DNA of 31,198 nucleotides, taken from the NCBI RefSeq assembly GCF_000208925.1, contig NW_001915058.1, positions 1 to 31,198 on the forward strand. Reading direction: 5' to 3'. The DNA is from Entamoeba histolytica HM-1:IMSS (lineage: Eukaryota > Evosea > Mastigamoebida > Endamoebidae). The notes under the pieces were generated by a model. The model made no database searches, was not told where the DNA came from, and saw nothing but the letters and a program-made list of their open reading frames with translations. Of this stretch, positions 1-9,236 are shown piece after piece. The position numbers were made by a program, and so were the translations under genes. Numbering within the stretch: position 1 is the first letter of the stretch; each line of letters begins with the position of its first letter.

Positions 1-794
1 ATTACTCAGATAAAAATTATCCAAAGCGAAGAACAATGGAAGTTTGTTTTCAAGAGTCAAATGACATAAAAAGGAGTTAATTGATGTAGGATGCTCATGT
101 TATTTGTGATCCATTAATTGAGGTAGAAGGTCGTGTCTATTCATTATATGCAATCTTTGATGGACACAGAGGACGTACAGCAGCACAGCATTGTGCTAAA
201 ATAGTTAAAGATAAAATTAAAGAAGTTTTACAAAGAAAAGATGAAGGGTTTGAAGAAATGATGCAAGATGCGATGTATGAAATGGATATGAGTTTAAAAG
301 AAAATGGAATTGAATATTCAGGATGTTGTGCATTAATGTGTATTATTGAAATAAAAGACAAGAAGAGAATAATTCATATGGCAAATTGTGGAGATTCATG
401 TGGAATTATTATAGGAACAAATGAAGTAATTCCAATGAGTGAAGAGCATAAAGCAACAAACGAAAATGAAGCAAAAAGAATTAAAGAAAGTGGAGGAATG
501 ATAATAAATGGAAGAGTCAGTGGAGATGTAGCAGTTACAAGAGGGTTAGGAGATCATCATTTAAAACAATGGGTTGTGTCAGAACCATTTGTTAAAGAAG
601 TAGAATGGCAAGAGGATTACAAATATATTGTTCTTGGGTGTGATGGGTTATGGGACACACTCAATGGGAATCAAATTAAAGAAGTATTAGAATCAAATAA
701 TTGTGAATTTACATCATCAGCAAAATCATTAACACAATTAGCAATTGGAAAAGGATCAACAGATAACATCACTACAATTGTTCTGAAATTATAA
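1..794 (+). CDS. PP2C-family protein Ser/Thr phosphatase (5' partial, one intron)
   Basis: Metal-dependent (PPM/PP2C) phosphatase, expected to remove phosphate from Ser/Thr. The reading frame enters from the left edge (codons from position 3), runs to GAA at 39-41, skips an intron at 42-89 and continues from GAT at 90 to the TAA at 792-794. Splicing restores the family motif RRTMEDAHVI; unspliced, the frame contains two stops. Further PP2C motifs follow in order: FDGHRG (metal-binding Asp), SGCCAL, ANCGDS, SEEHKATNENEAKRI, GDVAVTRGLGD, GCDGLWD and GSTDNIT, so the metal-binding aspartates are present. About 250 residues are visible, close to a whole catalytic domain; only the extreme N-terminus is missing. 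There is no signal peptide or membrane segment in the visible part, so it is probably cytosolic. The next gene starts 71 bp downstream on the same strand. The family call is firm; the substrate is unknown. Confidence 0.93.
42..89 (+). other. 48-nt spliceosomal intron, phase 0, in the PP2C gene
   Basis: The interval starts GTTTGT and ends ATGTAG, matching the extended donor (GTTTGT) and TAG acceptor known for Entamoeba introns. It contains in-frame TAA (78-80) and TAG (87-89). Removing it joins GAA to GAT and yields an uninterrupted PP2C motif (TMEDAHVI). Its length of 48 nt is not divisible by the need for a frame shift: the frame is kept and only the stops and 16 codons are lost. Confidence 0.9.
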
Positions 795-865
795 TTAATA
801 AAATTTCATTTCATTTTTGGATTTGTTTTTAAAAAAGGTTTAATAAATAAAACTTAAAACCCTTA

Positions 866-2521
866 ATGGGTATTTCCAAGTTGAAAACATATTTAAGTCC
901 ATACACGAGACGATTAAAGTTATTTTGGATAGCCGAAAAATATTTTTATCAAAAAAAGAGAGAGACAGTACTTATTGTTGATTCAAGTTCATTTATTTTT
1001 GATTTGTTATTACATTTTAATCATGATTTACAAGCAGTAGAAAAATTTCTTAAAGACTTAAAAGGAATTTGTGATGAACATTATATATCATTAATATTTG
1101 TAAGAGAAGGAATTAATCCATCTCGTAAAGCTACAGAATTAATTCGTCGAATTGAACAGTCTGTTACAACTAGAAATAATTTTTTTGAAAGTCCACATAC
1201 AGTCAAACAAGCAAATATTCAAATTTGTATTCTTCATATTAGAACAGCATATCATCTTATTGTAAAAACAGGATTTCAACTTATTAGAGCATTTTCAGAA
1301 GCAGACCCATTTATTATTGCAAATTCTATTAAAAGAAAGGCTTATGCAATTATTTCTATGGATACTGATTTTTATCTTTCAAGTGCTTTGAATGTTATAT
1401 TTCCATATCAATTTATTACTTCTATACTTCTTGCATGTTCAAGAAAGAAGTCATTAAATCAAATCACTTTTGATGGAATTTGTTGTGAAGACTGTAAAAG
1501 AAAAATAAATGTTTCAACCTCATTTATTCCATATTTTAGTTGTTTGTGTGGAAATGATTTTACTAAATCATTTAATCAAAAATTACTTAAAAAGTTAGGA
1601 TTGTGCTTTAATTATAACACCATCATACCTACAGTTATTGATTTTATTCAATCATTTACAGGTGATGAAAATGATTTACATCATCACATTCTAAATTCAT
1701 TAGACAACGATGAAGAAAAAGAACAATTTGAAAATGGAATATATCAAATAAATCGATTAACTCGATATATTCCAGAAAAACCAGTTATTATACCTGGAAT
1801 AGACTTATATAATACTGAACATTCTTATTCAACTACATTAGGTGCATGGTCTATTGCAAGTAAACACAGTCCTTTATGTTATCCAAATTATCTTTCTCCT
1901 TTAAAAGCAACAAGGAAAATAAGAAAAATAATTTATAGTATATTTAAACCAAATAGTACTATTACTGAATATTATGATGATGGAGAAAAAAAACAACACA
2001 CTGTACATAGTAAAAAATTAGATAATGGTGATATTTATTGGTGGTTAAAATCAATAGGATTTGAAGACTCTATTTTTGATTTTGTTAATTTATCAATGAA
2101 CAATGAATTACCTTGGTGGAAAACAGTTTTTGCAATAGTAATGAAATATATATCAACAAATTGTCCTAACTTTAAACATTATAACTTTTTGTTGTATGAG
2201 TGGTATGTTATTTGTTGTGACTATCCAAATCTAAAACGTTTTTCAAACATAAAAATACCAGGTGATGATCATAGAGATCCTGTCCATTTGTTTAATTATT
2301 TCCATTCAGTATGTTTTGATTTCAATGAAGTTTTGATTGATTACGTTAATATATCTCCTGACTATCTCATCCCACTAACAGTTCCTTGTATCTATCAATT
2401 TGTAAACGAATTTACAATTCAGTCAAATGTTGATTCTAAGATTGATTTGTTAATTTCGGAAGATAATTTCTTTGCTAAATTATGTCAACTAGTTGGATTT
2501 TGTCATGAAACAGAACAATAA
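866..2521 (+). CDS. Asteroid/XPG-like PIN-domain protein
   Basis: A 551-residue protein with the N-terminal signature of the FEN1/XPG/Asteroid structure-specific nuclease superfamily. It begins MGISKL, as these proteins do (Gly2 helps form the active site), followed by VLIVDSSSF (Asp39), a loop EGINPSRKATELIRR (81-95), FSEADPFIIA (Glu145 and Asp147) and AIISMDTDF (Asp166 and Asp168). These correspond to most of the acidic metal ligands. The usual FDG before the basic helix reads REG, so one Asp is replaced by Glu or lost, and activity is uncertain. A possible zinc-binding cluster (CC-x2-C and C-x-C, residues 206-228) sits where catalytic-domain insertions occur. The C-terminal 320 residues are not recognised. 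The start at 866 is supported by the MGI motif and lies 71 bp after the phosphatase stop. An Asteroid-like role is more likely than true FEN1 because the helix-hairpin-helix region is not evident. Confidence 0.75.
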   Translation: MGISKLKTYLSPYTRRLKLFWIAEKYFYQKKRETVLIVDSSSFIFDLLLHFNHDLQAVEKFLKDLKGICDEHYISLIFVREGINPSRKATELIRRIEQSVTTRNNFFESPHTVKQANIQICILHIRTAYHLIVKTGFQLIRAFSEADPFIIANSIKRKAYAIISMDTDFYLSSALNVIFPYQFITSILLACSRKKSLNQITFDGICCEDCKRKINVSTSFIPYFSCLCGNDFTKSFNQKLLKKLGLCFNYNTIIPTVIDFIQSFTGDENDLHHHILNSLDNDEEKEQFENGIYQINRLTRYIPEKPVIIPGIDLYNTEHSYSTTLGAWSIASKHSPLCYPNYLSPLKATRKIRKIIYSIFKPNSTITEYYDDGEKKQHTVHSKKLDNGDIYWWLKSIGFEDSIFDFVNLSMNNELPWWKTVFAIVMKYISTNCPNFKHYNFLLYEWYVICCDYPNLKRFSNIKIPGDDHRDPVHLFNYFHSVCFDFNEVLIDYVNISPDYLIPLTVPCIYQFVNEFTIQSNVDSKIDLLISEDNFFAKLCQLVGFCHETEQ

Positions 2522-3261
2522 ATATCTAAAACTAATTAAATGACTTTATTATTTGTTTTATATTTTAACAATATACTCCTATTGTTCTTAAATCTACCAT
2601 AAAATTAGCCTTTAATTAAGATAATAATAATTAAAACACATTTAATGAGTTTTTTTTAGAAAATAATTGCGATTGAATGGAATTTAAAACTATTATAACG
2701 AATAATTATCATATTTTTTTTTGGTTAAATAAATTATTGTCAAGAAAACACTTAAACAAAATACTATTGAAAAAAGAATTGATGAACCAATCTCTCCTTA
2801 TTGTTGTTATTGTTATTAGAATGATAGTAGTTTAACGGTGTTAGTAGTAATAGGGGATATAATTGGTTTAAATTTATAATGAAAAAGACTTATGTTATAT
2901 TTTTATATATTAACACTAAATTAAATATTAATTAAAATATTTTATAACAAATTTTTTTATCAATTATTTACATACCCGTTTATATCTTTTCTTTTTTGAG
3001 TTGTTTGAAGGGGGGATTAGAAGGAGCAAACTACCACAACTTTTTTTGTTACTAAGAGAATGACTTAAATTAAAAAAAAATTATGATAATATAAAAAGAA
3101 CAAATGATACAATAACAGTTGGATTTAAAATAAATCATAAACAACAAAGAAATAACAACAATGGTAATAAGAAGTTTTTTAAAATAAAACTGAAGAAAAA
3201 GAATAATAAATAATTATTAATTTATAGTAAAGATTTAAAAGTGATTTTTAAATAAAAACTC
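2522..3261 (+). other. 740-bp intergenic spacer with a G-rich hairpin followed by a T-run
   Basis: No coding sequence is supportable here; stops are dense in all frames. It is AT-rich with scattered T and A runs. The one structured patch is 2999-3047: AGTTG (2999-3003) and TTTG (3004-3007) can pair with CAAA (3027-3030) and CAACT (3037-3041), around a G-rich loop (GGGGGGATTAGAAGGAG), directly followed by seven T. That layout resembles a short Pol III transcript end, but there is no family match that I recognise. The rest probably includes the 3' end of the Asteroid-like gene and the promoter of the kinase gene. Confidence 0.35.
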
Positions 3262-5097
3262 ATGACAATAAAGGAATATATTAATATTCAAATTTTTTTT
3301 ATTAGAAAAAATAAGAATAATGATGAATTTATTAATTTAAAGAAAGAAAAAAAATTAAAATTTGATAAAAAAGATAAAAAAACTAAATCAAAAATGGAAA
3401 GAGAAGAAAAATTAAAAATGGAAATCAAAAAGAGACTTTCTAAAACAACATATAAAATTCAAGGATATTGGGATGAATTAGAAATGGCGAAAGTAATAAG
3501 TGTATTAGAAACTGTTGATTCCCCTTTTTTAATTAATTATCGTAACTTTGTATATTCTCTAGAACCATTAAGTCAAGATAAAATACCATTTTTAATGAAA
3601 AAAGTAGCGAGAAAAGGAGAATTAACATTTGAATCAGACCCGATGCCATATACTTTAATGGATTTAATTAATGATGAAAAAGATAAAAAATTAAGTATGG
3701 ATAAAGCTATGACAATTATTGCTCAAATATGGCTTGCTTTAAATTCATTACGTAATATTTCTGATTATATTCATGTCTTCTCTTTACATCCATCAAATAT
3801 TATTTTAACAGTCATCCCAGAAAGTAATCCACCTATGTTTCAAGTTCAACTTACTAGGTATATTCCATTTATTTTTAAATCAACTCTTACTCTTGAAGAA
3901 AAAGAATATATTTCTCCTCAACAATTACATTATATTGAAAGAGAAACACAAAAGATAGATCCTCGTTGTGAAATATATACATTTGCCTCATTAATTTGTA
4001 AAATATTTACAAATCAACTTCCTTATAATCCTTCATTAAATATTCAACAATTAATAACATCTTATAGAAACATTAATAAAGTTATTCAAATACCACAAAT
4101 GAATGAATTTCCTGAAGTTAAGACATTAGTAGAACATTTAATATTGCAAAATTCTAATTGGGAATATACATATACTGACCCTTTTCTTATTCAAGCAAGA
4201 AAATGTACATTTAATGAATTAAGAAGTAAAGCAGAAGATTATAGTGTTATTGATGAAATTGGTTCAGGAGCCTCTGCTTTTGTTTATCAAGCAATTCAAA
4301 AAACAAGAAGAGGAGAAAGAGTTGTAGCATTAAAAGAATTAAAAGTTGATAAAGAAATGTTAGAATTTATTCAAAATGAAGTTGAAATTATGAAATTATG
4401 TAAACATCCCAATATAGTTGAGTTATATGATAATTTTATTAATGACGGAAGTAGTCTTTTTAAAAAGAATGACAAAGGTAAATTTGCTGAAATTGTAATG
4501 GAATTTTGTGATGGAGGAACATTAAAATCTTTTAAAGAAAATGAATATCCTTTTGATCCATTTCCAGAGAATATGATATCACATACATTAGTTGGAATAT
4601 TAAAAGGATTATATTATCTTCATACAGAACATCATATTATTCATCGTGATTTAAAACCAGAAAATGTCTTATTGAAAGTTGATCCAAATAATAGACACTT
4701 ACCACTTGTTAAAATAGCTGATTTTGGTCTTTCTAGAGTTCTTGATAAACAAGAAATGGCAACAAGTTATGTTGGGACACCAGTTTTTATGGCACCTGAA
4801 GTATATTTAAGACAGTTATATAATTATAAATGTGACATTTGGTCATTAGGAGCAATGTATTATTATTTAAGAACTGGGATGTTTCCTCTTGGTGATTCAA
4901 GGTCACGCTTTGAAAATAATTTAAAGAAGAAAACAACTCCTCCTTATCAAGAAGTCTTTTGGGGAACAATCCCTCAAATTAAAGACTTCATTTCTCATTT
5001 AATAGTGTTTGATACGTCTAAAAGATATGGTTGGTCTTCAATTCACAAACACCCTTATATTAAGACATTATTTGGAAAAAATAACCAATTTTATTAA
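3262..5097 (+). CDS. Tandem pseudokinase plus Ser/Thr protein kinase
   Basis: Up to 611 residues with two kinase folds. The C-terminal one (about 324-605) has the landmarks of an active Ser/Thr kinase: loop GSGASAFV (334-341), VALK (Lys358), a helix-C Glu, HRDLKPEN (Asp463), ADFGLS (Asp487), GTPVFMAPE and CDIWSLG. The N-terminal segment (about 64-315) aligns to a kinase C-lobe but is degenerate: HRDLKPEN reads VFSLHPSN (172-179), DFG reads RYI (199-201), APE reads SPQ, and no glycine loop is seen. It is therefore a pseudokinase, perhaps a regulatory domain. The first 44 residues are Lys-rich low complexity; Met45 (3394) or Met53 (3418) may be the true start, given the short 5' leaders of this genus. 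No membrane segment is present. The family within the kinome is not clear. It lies between a PIN-domain gene and a transmembrane kinase, all on one strand. Confidence 0.88.
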   Translation: MTIKEYINIQIFFIRKNKNNDEFINLKKEKKLKFDKKDKKTKSKMEREEKLKMEIKKRLSKTTYKIQGYWDELEMAKVISVLETVDSPFLINYRNFVYSLEPLSQDKIPFLMKKVARKGELTFESDPMPYTLMDLINDEKDKKLSMDKAMTIIAQIWLALNSLRNISDYIHVFSLHPSNIILTVIPESNPPMFQVQLTRYIPFIFKSTLTLEEKEYISPQQLHYIERETQKIDPRCEIYTFASLICKIFTNQLPYNPSLNIQQLITSYRNINKVIQIPQMNEFPEVKTLVEHLILQNSNWEYTYTDPFLIQARKCTFNELRSKAEDYSVIDEIGSGASAFVYQAIQKTRRGERVVALKELKVDKEMLEFIQNEVEIMKLCKHPNIVELYDNFINDGSSLFKKNDKGKFAEIVMEFCDGGTLKSFKENEYPFDPFPENMISHTLVGILKGLYYLHTEHHIIHRDLKPENVLLKVDPNNRHLPLVKIADFGLSRVLDKQEMATSYVGTPVFMAPEVYLRQLYNYKCDIWSLGAMYYYLRTGMFPLGDSRSRFENNLKKKTTPPYQEVFWGTIPQIKDFISHLIVFDTSKRYGWSSIHKHPYIKTLFGKNNQFY

Positions 5098-5265
5098 TTT
5101 TGTTTTAGTCATTTTAATTTTAATGGTTATGATTTTTTATAATATTTTTTCTTAACTTATTAGAATTTATTTGTTTGTTTTTCTTCTCAAAAAAGATGTT
5201 TTTGTTCTCTTTTTCGAAATTAGTTCAATTCATTACTATTAATTTTTGTTAATCAAATAATCTTT

Positions 5266-5277
5266 AGTTCAAGAACT
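5266..5277 (+). promoter_or_regulatory. GAAC-type promoter element within a small inverted repeat
   Basis: AGTTC-AA-GAACT forms a perfect 5-bp inverted repeat with a 2-nt spacer. It includes GAAC, a known Entamoeba core promoter element of variable position. It ends 22 bp before the ATG of the transmembrane kinase, so it would direct that gene. Confidence 0.5.
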
Positions 5278-5299
5278 TGAAAGCCACTACCTTTATTCA

Positions 5300-8200
5300 A
5301 TGAGCATTATTCCATTTCAATGGTGCTATATTCTTTTATTTTTGAGTATTGAGATAGTAGGAGAATATTGTGATTGGAATAAAAATGTGTTTGAAGAATG
5401 TAATACTTGTAGTCCATGTCAATTTAACTATAACAAAACAGGTGTTTTTATCATCCGTAATCGTGAAACAGAAACAATGAAATTTATTCAACCTCATGAC
5501 ACTTATTTCATTTTCAAAAACGTTTCTTTAAAAACTTTAGTAATTCAAAATCAAATTCAATCAACTTTTGACTTAAAAGAATTAAACACTTCATTCATTG
5601 TTCTTATTAATGATACAACAATTAATGGAGACTTATCAGTTGATAAGATTCTTTCTTTTCAACTCAATTTTTGTTCTCCACAAATTGAAATTCAGAAACA
5701 AAACCCTATTTCTACTTCCTTAAAAATTTCCAAAATTAGTTCTGATTATTTCATTTCCACTTGTTTTGCACCAAATCTTCTCCGAATTAATGAATTTATT
5801 TCTATACATATTGATAAGCTTTATAGTTCTTTTGGCTATTTATATTCAACATTAATCATCAATAATCCTATTTTTAATTCTCCTCAATATAAGTTTACAT
5901 TAGTTAAACAAAATGATTTGTTTCATTATTATTTTTATGACCCTTCGGTCTTAACGATTTTAAAACAAGAAGTTGTTAATTCGACATTATTTACTACTTT
6001 ATTTCTAAACCAAAATAATATAGATTTATATTTATTTATTTCTTCAATAAAAATTTATTATTCAATACCTTCTCTTTCTCTTCTTATTCATTCATATACA
6101 AACGCTCAATTTGATATTATAATAAATGAAACAATTGACTCATTAACATTTCATCACAATAATGATAATTTTACTTTTTACTCTCTTACTCAAGGATTTC
6201 TTCAATTCTATGAATCTGATGTACAAGATGGGATTATTTATACTATTAAGACATCTTCATCTTCTGGTATTCTTCATATAACTAATCTTCAGTCTCATAT
6301 TGTCTTTGAAAATTTGGAAGAATCATTTCATTTTCAGTTAAATTCTTTTCAATATATTTTAAATGCTCAAAATGGTTGTCAATCATCAATTATTTCTTCT
6401 GATTTATTTCAATGTTTATCTGACATGAAATGTCCTAAACAAAAGTTTTTTGATGAAACAAAAAATATATGTCAAAATTGTTCTACGTATTGTAGTAATT
6501 GTATAAATTCAACATATTGTATTTATTGTGATGATGGTTACGTCAACCGAAATGGTATATGTTATGATAGAAGTGATATTTGTTCATCTAATTCTATGTC
6601 AAGTTGTTATTTTTGTGATACAAAAAACTCATATTTCATTGAGTCATGTAGAGATTGTTCTTCTCATTGTAAATTATGTCAAGAAAAAAAAGTTTGTCTT
6701 CAATGTGAAGACAATTATTATCTAAACCAAACTAGGCAATGTGTTAAAACTGATATTCATCAAGAGATTATGGTACAAGATCATATTATATCATGTATAT
6801 CTGGTTATTATTTAAACAATAATCAATGTATTTCTTGTTCAGAATCTTATGGTTTAGGTTGTCAAATATGTGATTCATATCAATGTATTTCTTGTTCACC
6901 TACGACTGTATTTCTAAAAGGATATTGCATTATTCCAGAACATTGTAACAAAATTATTAATGGAGTTTGTGTAAGTTGTGAAGGATTATTTTATACTAAT
7001 TTTACTTCTTGTATAGACTTTCATGAACCAATCGCTACACCAAGTCATTGTTTATTAATGCATTTAGGTCAATGTATTGTTTGTAATCAAAATTTTTTTA
7101 GATTACCTAATGGGACTTGTTCAGAATACCAACCTGACTATTGCGTTGAGCCAAGTCAACTTGGATGTTTTAGATGTGAAGATGGATTTTTTCTTGATTT
7201 AAAAGGATCTTGTTCACCTTGTATAGATAATTGTAGGTATTGTGCAAACTCAACATATTGTCTTCAATGTAAACCTCACCACTATCTTACAAATTCACAC
7301 GAATGTCTTAATGCGTCTCAGTTAAATGATAATTGTGAATTAATTACAAGTTTTGGAAATGGGTGTGCTGTTTGTCAAAAAGGATATTATCGATATGGTC
7401 TTGATTGTGTTCCATGTAATAGTTCGTGTTTATCATGTCAAAACTTAGATTCATGCCTTGAATGTAAGGATGGTTATTTAATGAATAAAGACGCGAAGTG
7501 TGTTGCTTTAAATGAAACTATTGGTTGTATTAATATTACCTCAGAACATATTGGATGTGACAGATGTGCTGAAGGGTATTATTTAGAACAATATGAGTGT
7601 GTTGGGTGTCCATTTAATTGCAAAGAATGTTATAAAGAGAAATGTGCATTATGTTTTGGTAATGATATTGTTATTTCAGGAGTATGTTATCCAATGACAG
7701 CAGTCAATCATTGTATATCAGTTAATAATTCACAGTGTAGTCAATGTAGTATTGGTTATATTGTAAATTATAATGGAACACGATGTATATTAAAAATACA
7801 AATATCTGTTCATATTTTTTTCTTAGTAGCAATAGTTGTTACAATTATTTTTATTATTATGATTATATGTTATTTATTAAGAAAAATATACTTTCCTACA
7901 GAACAACAAAAATTTGCATGGAATGAATTTATATTTGATATAAGAAAGAAAAAATATAAGTTGCTAGAAAATTTTGGAGGTTTACTCATTAATACACAAA
8001 AGTTAATTTTTGATCAATTTAGAGAAGGAATTCCTGTTAATGTTTCATCAGAGAAAACATTTATAATAGCAAGCATAAGGAAAAATCCATTAAAAATTGA
8101 TTTTATATTAAACCAAAAACCTCAAAGATATGAATTAACAGTAAGTCCAATTACTATAATATTAAAAAAGAATGAAGGATGTATTTTTACATTTAAAGTT

Positions 8201-9139
8201 AAACCAATGTGTTCTTGTACGATAAATGATCAATTTACTATATTATATGAAGATGTTAGAACAAATAAAATATTTAAAAAAAATATTAGTATTGAAGCAC
8301 AAACAATTTTATCAACATTAATTGATTATGAAGAAATTACTCTTATAAATAAAATAGCACAAGGCTCATTTAGTATTGTATTCAAAGGAAAATTTAGAGG
8401 AAATACTGTTGCTATAAAAAGGATGAAAGATTTATGGAGAAAAGATGATTTTGAAGAATTTAGAAAAGAAATTGATTTATTAAGTAAATTCAAATGTCGT
8501 TATATTATTCAATTTCTAGGTGCTGTAATAAATAAAAATAATGTTAGTATTATTACAGAATATGCTCCTTATGGAAGTTGTGAACAAGTAATGATTAAAT
8601 CAAATGAAAATCCTAATTTAATTCCAAACATTCAACTTAGAATAAAAATAAGTAAAGACATTTCAAAAGCAATTCAATATCTTCATTCTAATGGAATATT
8701 ACATCGTGATATTAAATTAGCAAATGTATTAATTATTTCTTTAGAAGATGAAATGGAAATTAATGCTAAGCTTAGTGATTTTGGTTCATCTAGAAGTCTT
8801 AATTTTTTAGTAAAGAATATTACTTTTACTAAGGGAATAGGAAGTCCAATTTATATGGCTCCTGAAATATTACAAAGAAAAAATTATACAACCTCTGCTG
8901 ATATTTATTCTCTTGCAATTTCTTTATTTGAAATTATTGAATGGAAAGAAGCTTATCCAGCAGATGACCCCAAATTTAAGTATCAATGGCAAATTGCTGA
9001 ATATGTTTGTAAAGGGAATAGACCTAAAACAACAGGAATTTCATTAAAAATTAAATCGTTATTAGATTTAATGTGGTGCCAAAATCCTGAAAATAGAATA
9101 CCCATTGATGTTGTTTTAAAACATCTTCAATTAATGTGA
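5300..9139 (+). CDS. Transmembrane receptor-like kinase with CXXC-rich ectodomain (TMK family)
   Basis: A 1279-residue type I membrane protein. A hydrophobic N-terminus (about residues 1-21, WCYILLFLSIEIVG) is a likely signal peptide. Residues about 25-365 form an N-glycosylatable ectodomain of unknown fold, and 370-830 contain many CxxC units (for example CSTYCSNC, CSSHCKLC, CNSSCLSC), the mark of Entamoeba transmembrane kinases. A membrane helix lies at about 839-862 (IFFLVAIVVTIIFIIMIICY). The cytosolic part has a beta-rich linker (about 940-1000, with SPITIILKKNEG) resembling an MSP/ASH-type Ig fold, then a kinase domain (1012-1279): VAIK (Lys1040), HRDIKLAN (Asp1137), SDFGSS (Asp1160), APE and ADIYSLA. 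The glycine loop is reduced to AQGSFS, with one of three glycines, so ATP binding may be atypical. The LAN in place of PEN suggests a tyrosine-kinase-like type. The ligand is unknown. Confidence 0.93.
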   Translation: MSIIPFQWCYILLFLSIEIVGEYCDWNKNVFEECNTCSPCQFNYNKTGVFIIRNRETETMKFIQPHDTYFIFKNVSLKTLVIQNQIQSTFDLKELNTSFIVLINDTTINGDLSVDKILSFQLNFCSPQIEIQKQNPISTSLKISKISSDYFISTCFAPNLLRINEFISIHIDKLYSSFGYLYSTLIINNPIFNSPQYKFTLVKQNDLFHYYFYDPSVLTILKQEVVNSTLFTTLFLNQNNIDLYLFISSIKIYYSIPSLSLLIHSYTNAQFDIIINETIDSLTFHHNNDNFTFYSLTQGFLQFYESDVQDGIIYTIKTSSSSGILHITNLQSHIVFENLEESFHFQLNSFQYILNAQNGCQSSIISSDLFQCLSDMKCPKQKFFDETKNICQNCSTYCSNCINSTYCIYCDDGYVNRNGICYDRSDICSSNSMSSCYFCDTKNSYFIESCRDCSSHCKLCQEKKVCLQCEDNYYLNQTRQCVKTDIHQEIMVQDHIISCISGYYLNNNQCISCSESYGLGCQICDSYQCISCSPTTVFLKGYCIIPEHCNKIINGVCVSCEGLFYTNFTSCIDFHEPIATPSHCLLMHLGQCIVCNQNFFRLPNGTCSEYQPDYCVEPSQLGCFRCEDGFFLDLKGSCSPCIDNCRYCANSTYCLQCKPHHYLTNSHECLNASQLNDNCELITSFGNGCAVCQKGYYRYGLDCVPCNSSCLSCQNLDSCLECKDGYLMNKDAKCVALNETIGCINITSEHIGCDRCAEGYYLEQYECVGCPFNCKECYKEKCALCFGNDIVISGVCYPMTAVNHCISVNNSQCSQCSIGYIVNYNGTRCILKIQISVHIFFLVAIVVTIIFIIMIICYLLRKIYFPTEQQKFAWNEFIFDIRKKKYKLLENFGGLLINTQKLIFDQFREGIPVNVSSEKTFIIASIRKNPLKIDFILNQKPQRYELTVSPITIILKKNEGCIFTFKVKPMCSCTINDQFTILYEDVRTNKIFKKNISIEAQTILSTLIDYEEITLINKIAQGSFSIVFKGKFRGNTVAIKRMKDLWRKDDFEEFRKEIDLLSKFKCRYIIQFLGAVINKNNVSIITEYAPYGSCEQVMIKSNENPNLIPNIQLRIKISKDISKAIQYLHSNGILHRDIKLANVLIISLEDEMEINAKLSDFGSSRSLNFLVKNITFTKGIGSPIYMAPEILQRKNYTTSADIYSLAISLFEIIEWKEAYPADDPKFKYQWQIAEYVCKGNRPKTTGISLKIKSLLDLMWCQNPENRIPIDVVLKHLQLM

Positions 9140-9236
9140 ATATTTAATTTATTGTTTAATAGTATTATTTCATTTGACACTTTTCCAATTTCGAATATTC
9201 AACAAATTTTAATGCTATGGCTATTGTGTAATAACA

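Noticed and set aside
78..89. TAA and TAG read as glutamine (ciliate-type code)
   Set aside because: KRSQLMQDAHVI would also resemble PP2C, but TAA ends other genes here at the expected places, and the GTTTGT...TAG intron explains both stops and gives a better motif.
3262..3393. Lys-rich 44-residue N-terminus as part of the kinase
   Set aside because: Kept inside the CDS interval for completeness, but its low complexity and two later Met codons (3394, 3418) make a downstream start more likely.
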